Shown: positions 46,405 through 56,006 of the stretch, one piece after another
How positions within the stretch are numbered: position 1 is the stretch's first letter
Layout: each line of letters opens with the position of its first letter
Source of the DNA: Pseudoduganella guangdongensis
GTDB lineage: Bacteria; Pseudomonadota; Gammaproteobacteria; Burkholderiales; Burkholderiaceae_D
Length of the DNA stretch: 64,000 nucleotides
Direction of reading: 5' to 3'
Assembly (NCBI RefSeq): GCF_009857475.1
Contig: NZ_WWCJ01000010.1
Span: 186,001-250,000, forward strand
Notes under the pieces: generated by a model
Told to the model about the DNA's origin: nothing
What the model saw: the letters and a program-made list of their open reading frames with translations, nothing else
Databases searched by the model: none
Translations under genes and position numbers: made by a program

Positions 46405-47453
46405 GCCGCCAAGGCCGAGTTGTGCGCAAACCATGCCGCCATGGAGATCGCAGGCGGCTGGCCGGCTTGCGCGTGGATGTCGCCAAAGGCGAGGAAGCGG
46501 CAGAACGCATCCAGCATCGGGATCGCGGGATCGGCAATCTCGTTGAACAGGAATTGGCCCCAGCGGTTAATTTCGAGGAACACCACGCCGCCCTCGGGCG
46601 TCACGATCAAATCGATACAGCCGAACGCCAGGCCCAGCCGCGCGCAATACTGCACGCATTGCTGCGCCAGTTCGGGCGCCAGCTCGGTGGCGTGCAGGTT
46701 GCTCAGGCCGCGCCCGCCTTCGGTGCGCCAGTCGATCGACGGGCCGTCGCGCTGGCTGTCAATCAGGGCGGCGATGGCGGCCTGCCCCATCACGGTCACG
46801 CGCAGCTCGTGCTTTTTCTCGATGCGCTGCTGATAGATGGCGGGGCAGGCGCGCACCGCATAGTCGCTTTGCAGGTGCTCGCGCGCGATGGCGGAGGTAT
46901 TGGCCAGCGTGCGCGAACCGTCCGGGTTGCGCCATTGCGCCGGCGCGAACGATTTGTGGATGATGCGGCCCTGGTGCTGCTCGAAAAACGCGCGCACTGT
47001 CTCCACGCTGTTGCCGACCAGGGTGTCGGGGATCGCAAAGCCGCACTCGCGCGCCAGGGCCAGTTGGCGCAGCTTGTTTTCGCAGGCCTCGTTGGCGTAG
47101 AACTCGTTGATCCAGCGCGTGCCGGCATGGCCCAGGTAGGGCAGCAGCGCGCGCACGAAGTGCTCGGCGGCTTTCTCGATCACCGCCAGGTCGTCGGGGT
47201 GGGCGCCGTCCATGGGCGTGGTCCGGCCCATGCGCCGCAGCCAGACCACGTCGAACGCGGCCTGCTGCTGGCCATCGCCCAGATCCAGGCGGGCGGCCGG
47301 CGGGCGGTCCGGGCCGATGCGGTAGCTGGCCTGGCCCAGGCGGGGGTAATCCTCCCAATACCAGATGCAGGGCGCAGCGCCCATCTGCTGCAGCCCCCAT
47401 TCCACGGCGGCCACATGGGGGTCGTTCTTGCGCGCGACGATCAGAATACGCAT
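46401..47453 (-). CDS. ATP-grasp ligase of graspetide (MvdC/MvdD) type
   Basis: 350 residues. The N-terminal domain has VVWLRRMGRTTP, matching the W-x-RR signature of microviridin-type ligases. The ATP-grasp core includes IIHKSFAP, and the metal-binding end FLEINRWGQFLFNE, the position of the EVNP-x-GQ block in MvdD. Such enzymes form ester or amide links between side chains of a precursor peptide. First gene of a tightly coupled operon with HlyD and a C39 exporter. RimK-like or general peptide ligation is an alternative. The upstream gap is AT-rich and holds no precursor I can recognise. Confidence 0.82.
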   Translation of the reverse strand: MRILIVARKNDPHVAAVEWGLQQMGAAPCIWYWEDYPRLGQASYRIGPDRPPAARLDLGDGQQQAAFDVVWLRRMGRTTPMDGAHPDDLAVIEKAAEHFVRALLPYLGHAGTRWINEFYANEACENKLRQLALARECGFAIPDTLVGNSVETVRAFFEQHQGRIIHKSFAPAQWRNPDGSRTLANTSAIAREHLQSDYAVRACPAIYQQRIEKKHELRVTVMGQAAIAALIDSQRDGPSIDWRTEGGRGLSNLHATELAPELAQQCVQYCARLGLAFGCIDLIVTPEGGVVFLEINRWGQFLFNEIADPAIPMLDAFCRFLAFGDIHAQAGQPPAISMAAWFAHNSALAA

Positions 47454-47545
47454 GGCGGTATTAAACTAATGTAAATCACAAATAGTTTAATTAGGATAAC
47501 GCCAATAGTAGTAATTTAGTAATTTTCGTTTGTGCAATTTAAATT

Positions 47546-47568
47546 ATTTGTGGCGAATTCACACAAAT
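47546..47568. promoter_or_regulatory. Inverted repeat upstream of the ATP-grasp operon, possible operator
   Basis: ATTTGTG (47546-47552) and CACAAAT (47562-47568) flank 9 bases in an AT-rich stretch about 95 bases upstream of the ATP-grasp start. I see no clear -35/-10 pair in this gap. A regulator site is only a suggestion. Confidence 0.3.
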
Positions 47569-47569
47569 G

Positions 47570-47600
47570 AAAAAAGCCGCTGGAAACCAGCGGCTTTTTT
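47570..47600 (-). terminator. Intrinsic terminator after rpsI
   Basis: AAAAAGCCGCTGG / CCAGCGGCTTTTT around a three-base loop, ending in a T run on the minus strand. It ends the rplM-rpsI transcript and isolates the ATP-grasp operon from it. Confidence 0.9.
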
Positions 47601-47618
47601 GTCCAGCCAAGAAACGGA

Positions 47619-48011
47619 TTAACGCTTCGAGAACTGCTTTGCGCGACGTGCTTTGCGCAGACCAACTTTTTTACGTTCAACTTCACGCGCATCGCGAGTG
47701 ACGTAGCCGGCACGTGCCAGATCGCCCTTCAGGCCTGCATCGTAGTCGATCAGTGCACGGGTGATACCGTGGCGCACTGCGCCTGCCTGGCCGGATTCGC
47801 CGCCGCCGTGAACGTTGACTTTGATGTCGAAACGTTCAACGTTGCCGGTCAGTTCCAGCGGCTGACGGATCACCATCAGGCCGGTTTCACGGGAGAAGTA
47901 CTCAGCTGCTGGCTTGCCGTTCACGATGATCTGGCCGGTGCCAGCTTTGATGAACACGCGAGCAACTGCACTCTTGCGACGGCCGGTGCCGTAGTTGTAG
48001 TTACCGATCAT
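47619..48011 (-). CDS. rpsI: 30S ribosomal protein S9
   Basis: 130 residues, usual length. Start [40 protein letters not shown] in the middle, and the invariant basic tail [11 protein letters not shown] whose last residues reach the ribosomal P site. Nine bases behind rplM in the same direction. Confidence 0.98.
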   Translation of the reverse strand: MIGNYNYGTGRRKSAVARVFIKAGTGQIIVNGKPAAEYFSRETGLMVIRQPLELTGNVERFDIKVNVHGGGESGQAGAVRHGITRALIDYDAGLKGDLARAGYVTRDAREVERKKVGLRKARRAKQFSKR

Positions 48012-48020
48012 GTCAGTTCC

Positions 48021-48449
48021 TTAGAATTCGAGTGCTTTTGGTTGCTGGGCAGCGTGTGGGTGGGAACCCTCAGCGTACACTTTCAGCTTCTTGATCATGG
48101 CGTAGCCCAGAGGACCCTTCGGCAGCATGCCTTTCACCGCTTTTTCCAGGGCGCGGCCTGGGAAGCGCTGTTGCATCTTCAGGAAGTTGGTCTCGTAGAT
48201 ACCGCCTGGGTAACCGGAGTGACGGTAGTAGGTCTTCTCGGTTGCTTTGGTACCGGTCACGCGCAGTTTGCCTGCGTTCACGACAACGATGAAGTCGCCG
48301 GTGTCAACGTGAGGGGTGAATTCTGGCTTATGCTTGCCGCGCAGTCGGCGTGCCACTTCGCTGGCAACACGGCCGAGGACTTTGTCCGTCGCGTCAATCA
48401 CGAACCAATCGCGCTGGACTTCATGGCCCTTAGCGGAAAAAGTTTTCAT
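48021..48449 (-). CDS. rplM: 50S ribosomal protein L13
   Basis: 142 residues, usual length. [20 protein letters not shown] at the start and [27 protein letters not shown] and [11 protein letters not shown] in the body are diagnostic. First gene of the rplM-rpsI operon, with its own sigma-70 promoter and a leader of about 100 bases. Confidence 0.98.
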   Translation of the reverse strand: MKTFSAKGHEVQRDWFVIDATDKVLGRVASEVARRLRGKHKPEFTPHVDTGDFIVVVNAGKLRVTGTKATEKTYYRHSGYPGGIYETNFLKMQQRFPGRALEKAVKGMLPKGPLGYAMIKKLKVYAEGSHPHAAQQPKALEF

Positions 48450-48558
48450 GTTTGAACTTTCTGTGAGTTTAAAAACGCTCTATCGGTGGTTCCGCCCCTG
48501 TACTTCAGCGGACGCAGCCTTCTTGTTGAATTTTCCCGAGCGAAAAGGAAAGCTGGCG

Positions 48559-48588
48559 ATTGTAGCGCGGATCGGCTTGCCGAGTCAA
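48559..48588 (-). promoter_or_regulatory. Sigma-70 promoter of rplM-rpsI
   Basis: On the minus strand TTGACT (48588-48583), an 18-base spacer, TACAAT (48564-48559). The transcript would start near 48552 and have a leader of about 100 bases, in which L13 or another regulator could act. Confidence 0.75.
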
Positions 48589-48671
48589 CCCTGCCCCGGT
48601 ACCGTGTTTCCGTTGCTAAGCAAATATTGCAGAGCTACTATGGAGCTCCAGAACCATAAGAGGAGACGGCC

Positions 48672-50098
48672 ATGGTTTCCCCCATGCTGCGCCGCCTGGT
48701 GGCGACGGCCGCGCTGCTGGCGCCGGCCCTGGCACTGGCCCAAGGCCAGGCCGGCAAGGATTGCCACCTGCCCGGCACCGAGGAATCGCTGCGCTGCCAC
48801 CGCCTGGCGGTGCCGCTCGACCACCGCGCCCCCGGCGCCACCCTCAGCCTGCACGTGGTGGTGGCCCCGGCCCTGCGCGAATCGGCCCGGCGCGACCCCT
48901 TGTTCCTGCTGGCCGGCGGCCCCGGCGAGGCGGGCAGCGACCTGGTGCCCCTGCTGAACACCACCTTCCGCAAAGTGCGCGCCACGCGCGACATCGTGCT
49001 GATCGACCAGCGCGGCACCGGCCTGTCCGGCAAACTCGATTGCAAGCCCGGCAAAAATGTCGAAACCGCCACGGAAGACCAGCTGCTGGCCGAAACCCGC
49101 GCCTGCATCAAGGGCCTGAACAAGCGCTTCAACTTGTATACAACCGAGCAGGCCGCGCGCGATATCGAAGCGGTGCGCAGCGCCCTGGGCTACGGCCGCA
49201 TCAACCTGTGGGGCGGTTCCTACGGCAGCCGCCTGGCCCAGACCTATGCCCGCCTGTATCCCGCCGGCGTGCGCGCCATGGTGCTGGACGGCGTAGCCGC
49301 GCCCGACCAGGTGGTGCCGGCCGGCGCGCGCGACGCGCAGGCGGCGCTGGACGCCCTGTTCAAGCAATGCGCCGACGATGCCGTGTGCGCCGCCGCCTTC
49401 CCCAACCTGCGCGCCGAGTTCGACGCGCTGGCGGCGCGCCTGGCCAAGGCGCCCACTACCCTGAACCTGCCCGACCCGCGCACGGCGGAAGCCAGCCAGG
49501 TGGAAATGACCAGCATGCGCTTCCTGGGCACGGTGCACAACATCCTGTACTCGCAGGCCGACAGCCGCCGCCTGCCCTTTCTGATCCACAGCGCCTACCA
49601 GGACCGCTGGCAGCCCTTCATCGCGCGCAGCAATGTCTCGCGCGACTTCGCCTCCGACGGCGGGCCGGCCATGCCGCTGCACCTGGCCGTGGTGTGCGCC
49701 GAGGACTTCCCGCGCCTGACGCCGCAACTGCTGGCGGAGGACACCAAGGGCACCTTCCTCGGCGCGCCGCAGATCATGCGCATCGGGCAGATGTGCGAGG
49801 CCATGTCCGTGCCCGCCGTGCCTTACAAGGAGCCGAGCATGATCGAAGCGCCGGTGCTGCTGATGTCCGGCGCGCTCGACCCGGTCACGCCGCCGCGGCG
49901 CGCCGAGTCCGCCCGCAGATACATGAAGAAGGCGCAACACCTGGTGGTGAAGAATGGCGGCCATATCGTCTCGCCCCTGGGCTGCATGCCACGCCTGATG
50001 CGCAGCTTCCTCGACCAGCCGGAAACCGCGCTCAAGGCCGACTGCCTGAGCGAGATCCCGGCGCCCACTTTCCAGCTCAATAGCGCGGGACCGCAACC

Positions 50099-50102
<4 letters not shown>
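48672..50102 (+). CDS. Secreted alpha/beta hydrolase, proline-iminopeptidase / tripeptidyl-aminopeptidase-like
   Basis: 476 residues. Signal peptide about 1-24 (ending ALA). Oxyanion-hole segment LLAGGPGEAGSD, nucleophile elbow WGGSYGS, Asp in SGALDPVTP and His in NGGHIVS complete the triad; the last region matches the TAP-like C-terminal domain of actinobacterial tripeptidases. It would trim peptides or hydrolyse esters in the periplasm. AGGAG six bases before the ATG. Its stop overlaps the start of the ABC ATPase gene (ATGA). Confidence 0.87.
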
Positions 50103-50829
<727 letters not shown>

Positions 50830-50833
<4 letters not shown>

Positions 50834-52014
50834 AACTCAAATTCCCCATTGTGCTGCGCAAGGAGCTGGTGGAAACCCTGCGCGACCGGCGCGCCCTCAG
50901 CCTCTTGCTGCTGTTCGTGCTGATGTACCCCTTGCTGGTCGGCCTGGTGCTGCACCGCCAGATCGACCGTGCCACCAAGCCGGAACGCGAAGGCGTGGAG
51001 CTGGCCGTGATCGGCGGCGACCAGGCGCCGACCCTGATGAACCAGCTGCGCCAGCGCAATGTCAACATCACCGAGCTGGAGCCGATGCAGGACGAGGAAA
51101 TCAATTCCCTGCTGCGGCGCCAGACTGTGACCGCCGTGCTGCGCCTGACGCCGGAATTCGCGGAGAACTATCACGCCATGCGCCCGGCGCGGGTCGAGCT
51201 GTGGTTCGACTCCGCCTCCGACAGCGCGCGCAAGCTGGACGAAGTGGAATACGTGCTGCGCGACTACAGCCGCAATATCGCCAGCGCGCGCCTGCTGGCG
51301 CACGGCGTCTCGCCGGTCAACCTGAACCCCGTGCTGGTGCAGCGCTACGACGCCGGCAGCAGCGCCGCGCGCTCGGCCAACACCATCAGCACCATGCTCG
51401 GCATCTTCTTCATCCCCGCCTTCATGTTCTGCATGAGCACCGCGGTGGACAGCACCGCCGGCGAACGCGAACGGCGCTCGCTGGAAGTGCTGATGGCGCA
51501 ACCGGTGCGGCCGGCCGACCTGATCATCGGCAAATGGCTGGCCGCGTCCCTGCTGTCGATCGTCGGCATCACGCTGGAGCTGGCGATCGCGCACGGGATT
51601 TTGAAATGGCTGCCGCTGGAGGAAATCGGCCTGTCCTGGCGCCTGGGCTGGCGCGACCTGGCCATGGTCTGCCTGGCGTCGGTGGCACTGTCGCTGTTCG
51701 CCGCCGCGCTGGAAATCGCCCTCGCCATCAACGCCCGCTCCTTCAAGGAAGCGCAAACCCTGGTCAGCTTCACCATGATCGTGCCGCTGGTGCCGGTGAT
51801 TGTGGTGCCGATGATGAACCTGTCCAATAGCTGGTGGATGTATATGGTGCCGGTGCTCTCCAACCAGACCTTGCTGCGCGAACTGGCCAAGGGCCAGAGC
51901 ATCGGCCTGCTGCCCTTCCTGCAAACCTTCTTCAGCAGCCTGCTGCTGGCCATGCTGTGCGTCTGGTACACCGAGCGGCGCATGAAGAGCGAGAAATACA
52001 TGATGACCGTATAA
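50830..52014 (+). CDS. ABC-2 type permease, NatB-like
   Basis: 394 residues. A first helix near 22-42 is followed by a large extracytoplasmic domain (about 45-190), and then five helices from about 195 to 375. The segment DSTAGERERRSLEVLMAQPV is the typical ABC-2 coupling helix. The GTG start at 50830 overlaps the ATPase stop by four bases. Exports an ion or small molecule; substrate not known. Confidence 0.88.
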
Positions 52015-52044
52015 TGCCCGGACGCATTTTACGGAGAGATTTCG

Positions 52045-52467
52045 ATGGAAGTGAAAGTCAGCTGGAATGGCCCGTCGGGCATGAGTTTCCGCGCCCAGAC
52101 GGGCTCGGGCCACATGGTCAATATGGACGGCGCGCCAGAAGGCGGCGGCCATAACCTGGCGCCGCGCCCGATGGAGATGGTATTGCTGGGCACCGGCGGC
52201 TGCACCGCCTATGACGTGGTGCTGATCCTGAAAAAGGGCCGCGCCGACGTGCAAGGCTGCGAAGTCACCCTGCAGGCCGAACGCGCCGAGACCGAGCCGA
52301 AGGTTTTCACCAAGATCAATTTCCACTTTGTCGTCACCGGCAAAGGCCTGAAGCCGGAAGTGGTCGATCGCGCCATCACCCTGTCGCACGACAAGTACTG
52401 CTCCGCCAGCATCATGCTGGCCAAGACCGCGCAAATCACCCACAGCTTCGAAATTATCGAAGCCTGA
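52045..52467 (+). CDS. OsmC family protein
   Basis: 140 residues. The two redox cysteines of OsmC/Ohr-type peroxidases are present: GTGGCTAYDVVL and KYCSASIML. The overall pattern is that of the YhfA-like subgroup. Probably reduces organic peroxides or acts on small thiols. GGAG ahead of the ATG. Its 3' end overlaps that of the opposing flavodoxin gene by 14 bases. Confidence 0.9.
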   Translation: MEVKVSWNGPSGMSFRAQTGSGHMVNMDGAPEGGGHNLAPRPMEMVLLGTGGCTAYDVVLILKKGRADVQGCEVTLQAERAETEPKVFTKINFHFVVTGKGLKPEVVDRAITLSHDKYCSASIMLAKTAQITHSFEIIEA

Positions 52468-53014
52468 GCAGGGTCTCCGCAAAGCCCTGCCCGAACAGCA
52501 GGGCCGTCCTGATATCGCCGGCGGCGAAATCGTCGCTCGGCGCACCGTGGCCCGCCTGCGCCATCATGCCGGTCCACGAACCCAGGCGATTCGCCGCCTC
52601 CTCGTAAGGCACGCCTTGCTGTTGCTCGGGGATGATGGCATTCCCCGCCCACAGCATGCCGTGCTGCATGCAGAAGGTGAACATCGACATCAGCGTCGAC
52701 TGTTTGTCCCCCGCCGGCAGCGAAGACACCGTAAAACCGCCAGCCAGTTTTCCCTTCAGTTGCTGCGCGCGCCACAGCTTGCCCGTCGCATCCATGAACG
52801 TCTTGAACACGCCCGACACGCCGCCCAGGTAAGTGGGCGAGCCAAGCAGCAAGCCATCGTACTGCAGCAAGGCATCCGGCGCGGCAGCTAACTCCGTCGC
52901 CTGAAGCACATGCACTTGAATCCCCGCCACCCTGGCGGCGCCCTGCGCGATATGCGAGGCGATGTGCGCGGTGTGCCCATGCGCGCTGTGATAAACGATT
53001 GCGATCTTCTTCAT
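52454..53014 (-). CDS. Flavodoxin-fold NAD(P)H:quinone oxidoreductase-like protein
   Basis: 186 residues. FMN phosphate loop YHSAHGHTAHIA at the N-terminus, followed by GLLLGSPTYLGGVSG and GGFTVSSLPAGDKQ, the WrbA/flavodoxin layout. It should bind FMN and reduce quinones or similar electrophiles. Coupled by ATGA to the DUF2938 gene and transcribed from the MerR-controlled promoter. Confidence 0.87.
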   Translation of the reverse strand: MKKIAIVYHSAHGHTAHIASHIAQGAARVAGIQVHVLQATELAAAPDALLQYDGLLLGSPTYLGGVSGVFKTFMDATGKLWRAQQLKGKLAGGFTVSSLPAGDKQSTLMSMFTFCMQHGMLWAGNAIIPEQQQGVPYEEAANRLGSWTGMMAQAGHGAPSDDFAAGDIRTALLFGQGFAETLLRLR

Positions 53015-53484
53015 GCTGCGATTCCTTTGACGAGTAAAGCGGAGAGATAAAGTCCAAAGCCGAACACGGCATGGTTGGCCAGGCTGCGCAGGCAGTTCCT
53101 GATTGGCGCCGGCGTCTTGCTGGACGCGACACCCAGGCCCATCGCCGGCTGCATCACGAACAGCGGCGCGCCCACCGTGGCCACGCCGACCAGCAGCGCC
53201 GGCGCCAGCGTAGGCGCCGCCAGCCAGCCCGGCCCCGCCACCGCCACCAGCGCCGCCGCGAAAGCGATACCCGTCGCGTAATGCACCAGCCAGCCCAGCG
53301 CCCCCTCGCCCGGCACCGGCGCCGCCGCCCCGATCGAGGCATGCGCAAAGCGCCCCTGCGCCAGGTGGCCCGCCCAGCGGCCGATGAAGGCCATGTTCAG
53401 CGTCTTCACGCCCAGCCGTTTGAGCAGCATCAGCCACAAGTCCATGATCACGGTCGCGCCGATGCCGATAACGATGATTTCCAT
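53011..53484 (-). CDS. DUF2938 family membrane protein
   Basis: 157 residues with four membrane helices and the family start EIIVIGIGATVIMDLWLMLL; the GRFAH segment and the C-terminal NHAVFGFGLYLSALL also fit DUF2938. Function unknown. Start at ATG 53484 with AGGAG upstream (CAAGGAGATTGCA). First gene behind the MerR-type promoter, followed by the flavodoxin gene. Confidence 0.8.
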   Translation of the reverse strand: MEIIVIGIGATVIMDLWLMLLKRLGVKTLNMAFIGRWAGHLAQGRFAHASIGAAAPVPGEGALGWLVHYATGIAFAAALVAVAGPGWLAAPTLAPALLVGVATVGAPLFVMQPAMGLGVASSKTPAPIRNCLRSLANHAVFGFGLYLSALLVKGIAA

Positions 53485-53509
53485 TGCAATCTCCTTGAAC
53501 GATGTCCAC

Positions 53510-53540
53510 ACTGTAGAAGTTGAAGTCAACTTCAAGTCAA
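53510..53540 (-). promoter_or_regulatory. MerR-type promoter and operator of the DUF2938-flavodoxin operon
   Basis: On the minus strand TTGACT (53540-53535), a 19-base spacer, TACAGT (53515-53510). The spacer contains the palindrome GAAGTTGA-AG-TCAACTTC (53516-53533). An overlong 19-base spacer filled by a dyad is the hallmark of promoters activated by MerR-family proteins through DNA untwisting. The merR-like gene starts 8 bases away in the other direction. Confidence 0.82.
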
Positions 53541-53547
53541 GGGATTT

Positions 53548-53961
53548 ATGCCAATGGATATTGCCGAAGTCGCCGAGCGCGCCCACGTCGCCGCCTCGAC
53601 CCTGCGCTACTACGAGAAAAAGGGGCTGATCAAGCCCGCCGGCCGCAACGGTCTAAGGCGCACTTACGCCCCCAGCGTGCTGGACACGCTGGCACTGATC
53701 GCCCTCGGCCAGTCGGCCGGCCTGTCGCTCGATGAAATCGGCGCCATGTTCACACCCGACGGCGGCACCGCCATCGACCGCGCTTTCCTGCTGGCCAAGG
53801 CCGAAGAAATCGAGGCGTTGGCCAAGCGCCTGAAAGCCATGAGCGAAGGTCTGCGCCACGCCGCCGCCTGCCCCGCCCCCAGCCACGCCGAATGCCCCAA
53901 ATTCCAGCGCCTGCTGAAAGCCGCCAGCACCGGCGCCATCGAGCGCAGCCTGCGGCGGTGA
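53548..53961 (+). CDS. MerR family transcriptional regulator
   Basis: 137 residues. The N-terminal winged helix IAEVAERAHVAASTLRYYEK and KGLIKPAGRNGLRRTY is typical. A dimerisation helix follows at about 75-110, and then a short tail with two cysteines (AACPAPSHAECPKF). The tail is longer than in SoxR and lacks its four-cysteine cluster; a metal or thiol-reactive signal is possible. Divergent from the flavodoxin operon whose 19-base-spacer promoter it most likely controls. Confidence 0.9.
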   Translation: MPMDIAEVAERAHVAASTLRYYEKKGLIKPAGRNGLRRTYAPSVLDTLALIALGQSAGLSLDEIGAMFTPDGGTAIDRAFLLAKAEEIEALAKRLKAMSEGLRHAAACPAPSHAECPKFQRLLKAASTGAIERSLRR

Positions 53962-54037
53962 CAAAGTACGCATTTTGGAGGGGGTGCCGGCTGCTATCCT
54001 CTTGGGATTAATACAATAATTCCATGGGGAAATTAAA

Positions 54038-54889
54038 ATGAAGATCCGTAATTGGATGGCGGCGTTCGCCCTCCTGCCTGCGCTGGCCATGGCGCAGCAA
54101 ATGACTGCTGAACAACGCAAGGCAGAGTTTGACAAGCTGGAATGGCACACCGGCCCGCGCGCCGAGAACATTGCCGGCAAGGCCACCCTGAAAACGCCGA
54201 ACGACAAAGTCCAGTTCCTGGACGAGAAAAACTCGCGCCGCTTCCTGGAGCTGACCGGTAACCTGCCGGAAGATGGCAACTTCATCGTGCTCGACAACGA
54301 AAATGGCTGGTGGGCAGACTTTACCTTCGACCCCAGCGGCTACGTCAAGGAAGGCGAAAAAATCGATCCCGACGCGCTGCTGAAAACGCTGAAGGAGAAC
54401 GACGGCCCAGCCAACGAGGAACGCAAGCGCCTGGGCCTGGGCGAGCTGCACACCGAGGGCTGGTACGTCCCACCGCATTACGATGAAAAAACCAAACAGC
54501 TGGAATGGGGCCTGAAACTGCGTTCCGAACAAGGCATCTCGCTGAACTACACCATCCGCCTGCTGGGCCGTACCGGCGTGATGAGCGCAACCCTGGTATC
54601 GTCGCCGGAAACGCTGGATGCCGACGTCGCCAGCTTCCGCAAGACCCTGCAAGGCTATGATTTCAACGACGGCGAGAAGTACTCCGAATTCAAGGCCGGC
54701 GACCACGTGGCGGAATTCGGCCTGGCGGCACTGGTTACCGGCGGCGCTGCCGCCATCGCGACCAAGAAAGGCTTCTGGGCCGCCGCCGCCCTCTTCTTCG
54801 CCAAGATGTGGAAGCTGATCGCAATCGGCGGCATCGCGGTTCTTGCCGGCCTGAAGTCGCTGTTCAAGAAGAAAGAAACCAGCAATTGA
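54038..54889 (+). CDS. DUF2167 family membrane protein
   Basis: 283 residues. Signal peptide or anchor at 1-19 (ending AMA), then a long extracytoplasmic domain with the family segments GFDPSGYV-like (FDPSGYVKEGEKID) and GWYVPPHYDEKTKQLEWGLK, and two C-terminal hydrophobic helices (about 225-270) with a lysine tail. Function unknown. It leads a three-gene unit, overlapping the next gene by one base (TGATG). Confidence 0.83.
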   Translation: MKIRNWMAAFALLPALAMAQQMTAEQRKAEFDKLEWHTGPRAENIAGKATLKTPNDKVQFLDEKNSRRFLELTGNLPEDGNFIVLDNENGWWADFTFDPSGYVKEGEKIDPDALLKTLKENDGPANEERKRLGLGELHTEGWYVPPHYDEKTKQLEWGLKLRSEQGISLNYTIRLLGRTGVMSATLVSSPETLDADVASFRKTLQGYDFNDGEKYSEFKAGDHVAEFGLAALVTGGAAAIATKKGFWAAAALFFAKMWKLIAIGGIAVLAGLKSLFKKKETSN

Positions 54890-55638
54890 TGCCCATCCCG
54901 GCCGAGGTACTGCTGCTGGTCGCCTTGGTCGGCCTCTACCTCTACGACTCAGCGCGGCTGCTGCACGCCAACGAAGGCGTACTGACGGCATCGCTGGCTG
55001 GCCGCTGGTCGCTGCACTTCGGCGCCCAGCATTTCACCTTGCGCGGCAAGGAGCCCTTCGTTCCCCACCCCTTGCTGCCGCACCGCCCGCTGTTTCCCTT
55101 CCATTGGAATCAGCAGCTCGCGTCCGGCGCGAGCGGGACGGCAGCGCGCTGGACGCCGCCGCCCTTTGGCCCGTACAAAGTGCTGGCGCCGCTGGTGTGG
55201 CTGATGGCGCTGGCCCTATTTGGCCTGATCCCGCTGGGTTTATTCTCGCGCTTCGGCAATGTGGCGATTGCGGCCGGTATTGTGCTGTTCTACGCCGTGG
55301 CACTAGTGGCGCTGGGCTTTACGTGGTTCCGCCGCCACGCCCTCGCGCTGACATCGCGCCAAGTTGGCGCTCTCGCCTTCGAATCGCTCACCTGTCCGCC
55401 GTTTGCCATTAACCTGGCGCGCCATATCAGCTGGCACGCGCAGGCGCAGGAAGAACTGATCTCCGCCGGCCGCCGCCTGCTGCGAAGCGACGATTGGAAC
55501 AGCACCCTGCCCATCGTGCTCCAACGCCTCGACCACGCCATCTCGTGGGAAGCGGAAGGCACCGCGCGCGCGCAAGCGCTGGCGGCCTACCATGCCGCCC
55601 TCAACCAGGAACTCGCAGCATGTCCACCCACGAAATAA
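54889..55638 (+). CDS. Hypothetical membrane protein downstream of DUF2167
   Basis: 249 residues. Hydrophobic N-terminus (about 5-22), a soluble stretch with FGAQHFTLRGKEPFVPHPLL, two membrane helices in the middle (about 100-122 and 130-150), and a cytoplasmic C-terminal domain with WHAQAQEELISAGRRLLRS. I do not recognise the family. It overlaps the DUF2167 stop by one base and the following small gene by 19 bases, so the three are one coupled unit. Confidence 0.7.
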   Translation: MPIPAEVLLLVALVGLYLYDSARLLHANEGVLTASLAGRWSLHFGAQHFTLRGKEPFVPHPLLPHRPLFPFHWNQQLASGASGTAARWTPPPFGPYKVLAPLVWLMALALFGLIPLGLFSRFGNVAIAAGIVLFYAVALVALGFTWFRRHALALTSRQVGALAFESLTCPPFAINLARHISWHAQAQEELISAGRRLLRSDDWNSTLPIVLQRLDHAISWEAEGTARAQALAAYHAALNQELAACPPTK

Positions 55639-55850
55639 TCGCCATCCTGCTGGGCCTTGCCGGCGGCTACTGGGGCATTGGCCGCCTGCTGGCCGCGCAA
55701 GAAGCTGCCGCGCAAACACCCTGGCACCTGGTCCTCAATGTAGCGCCCGACGCCACTTTGGAGCAGGTCGACCAGGCCTACCAGTCCATGATGAAAACCA
55801 AAGAGGTCCGCAACGCCTACGCCGCCGCCATCAAAGCCCTGACCATGTGA
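55620..55850 (+). CDS. Small membrane protein with a J-domain-like segment lacking HPD
   Basis: 76 residues: one N-terminal membrane helix (about 6-24), then TPWHLVLNVAPDATLEQVDQ and AYQSMMKTKEVRNAYAAAI. The spacing W-x-x-VL-x-V-x-x-x-A-T-x-x-x-V-x-x-AY is that of J-domain helices I and II, but the HPD loop that stimulates DnaK is missing, and helix III is short. It could be a regulator that competes with a true J protein, or just a relic. ATG 55620 lies within the end of the preceding gene. Confidence 0.6.
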   Translation: MSTHEIIAILLGLAGGYWGIGRLLAAQEAAAQTPWHLVLNVAPDATLEQVDQAYQSMMKTKEVRNAYAAAIKALTM

Positions 55851-56006
55851 ACTCTCGCCGATGCGCGCGACGCTAGCGAGCGCCGCCGCAAAAAAGTTGA
55901 ACCTTTCCGAATATACCCTGTCCAACCTCAAAGCCTCCCGCAGCCGCGTGCGGCAGAGTCGAACTAATGCCGACCTGAGGGGCGTGTTGTCAAACTGGAA
56001 GTGAAC

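Noticed and set aside
47516..47713. Short minus-strand frame at the rpsI end, considered as a precursor peptide for the ATP-grasp operon
   Set aside because: It runs out of phase through the rpsI coding end and its terminator, has no leader-type GG site and no repeated acidic core.
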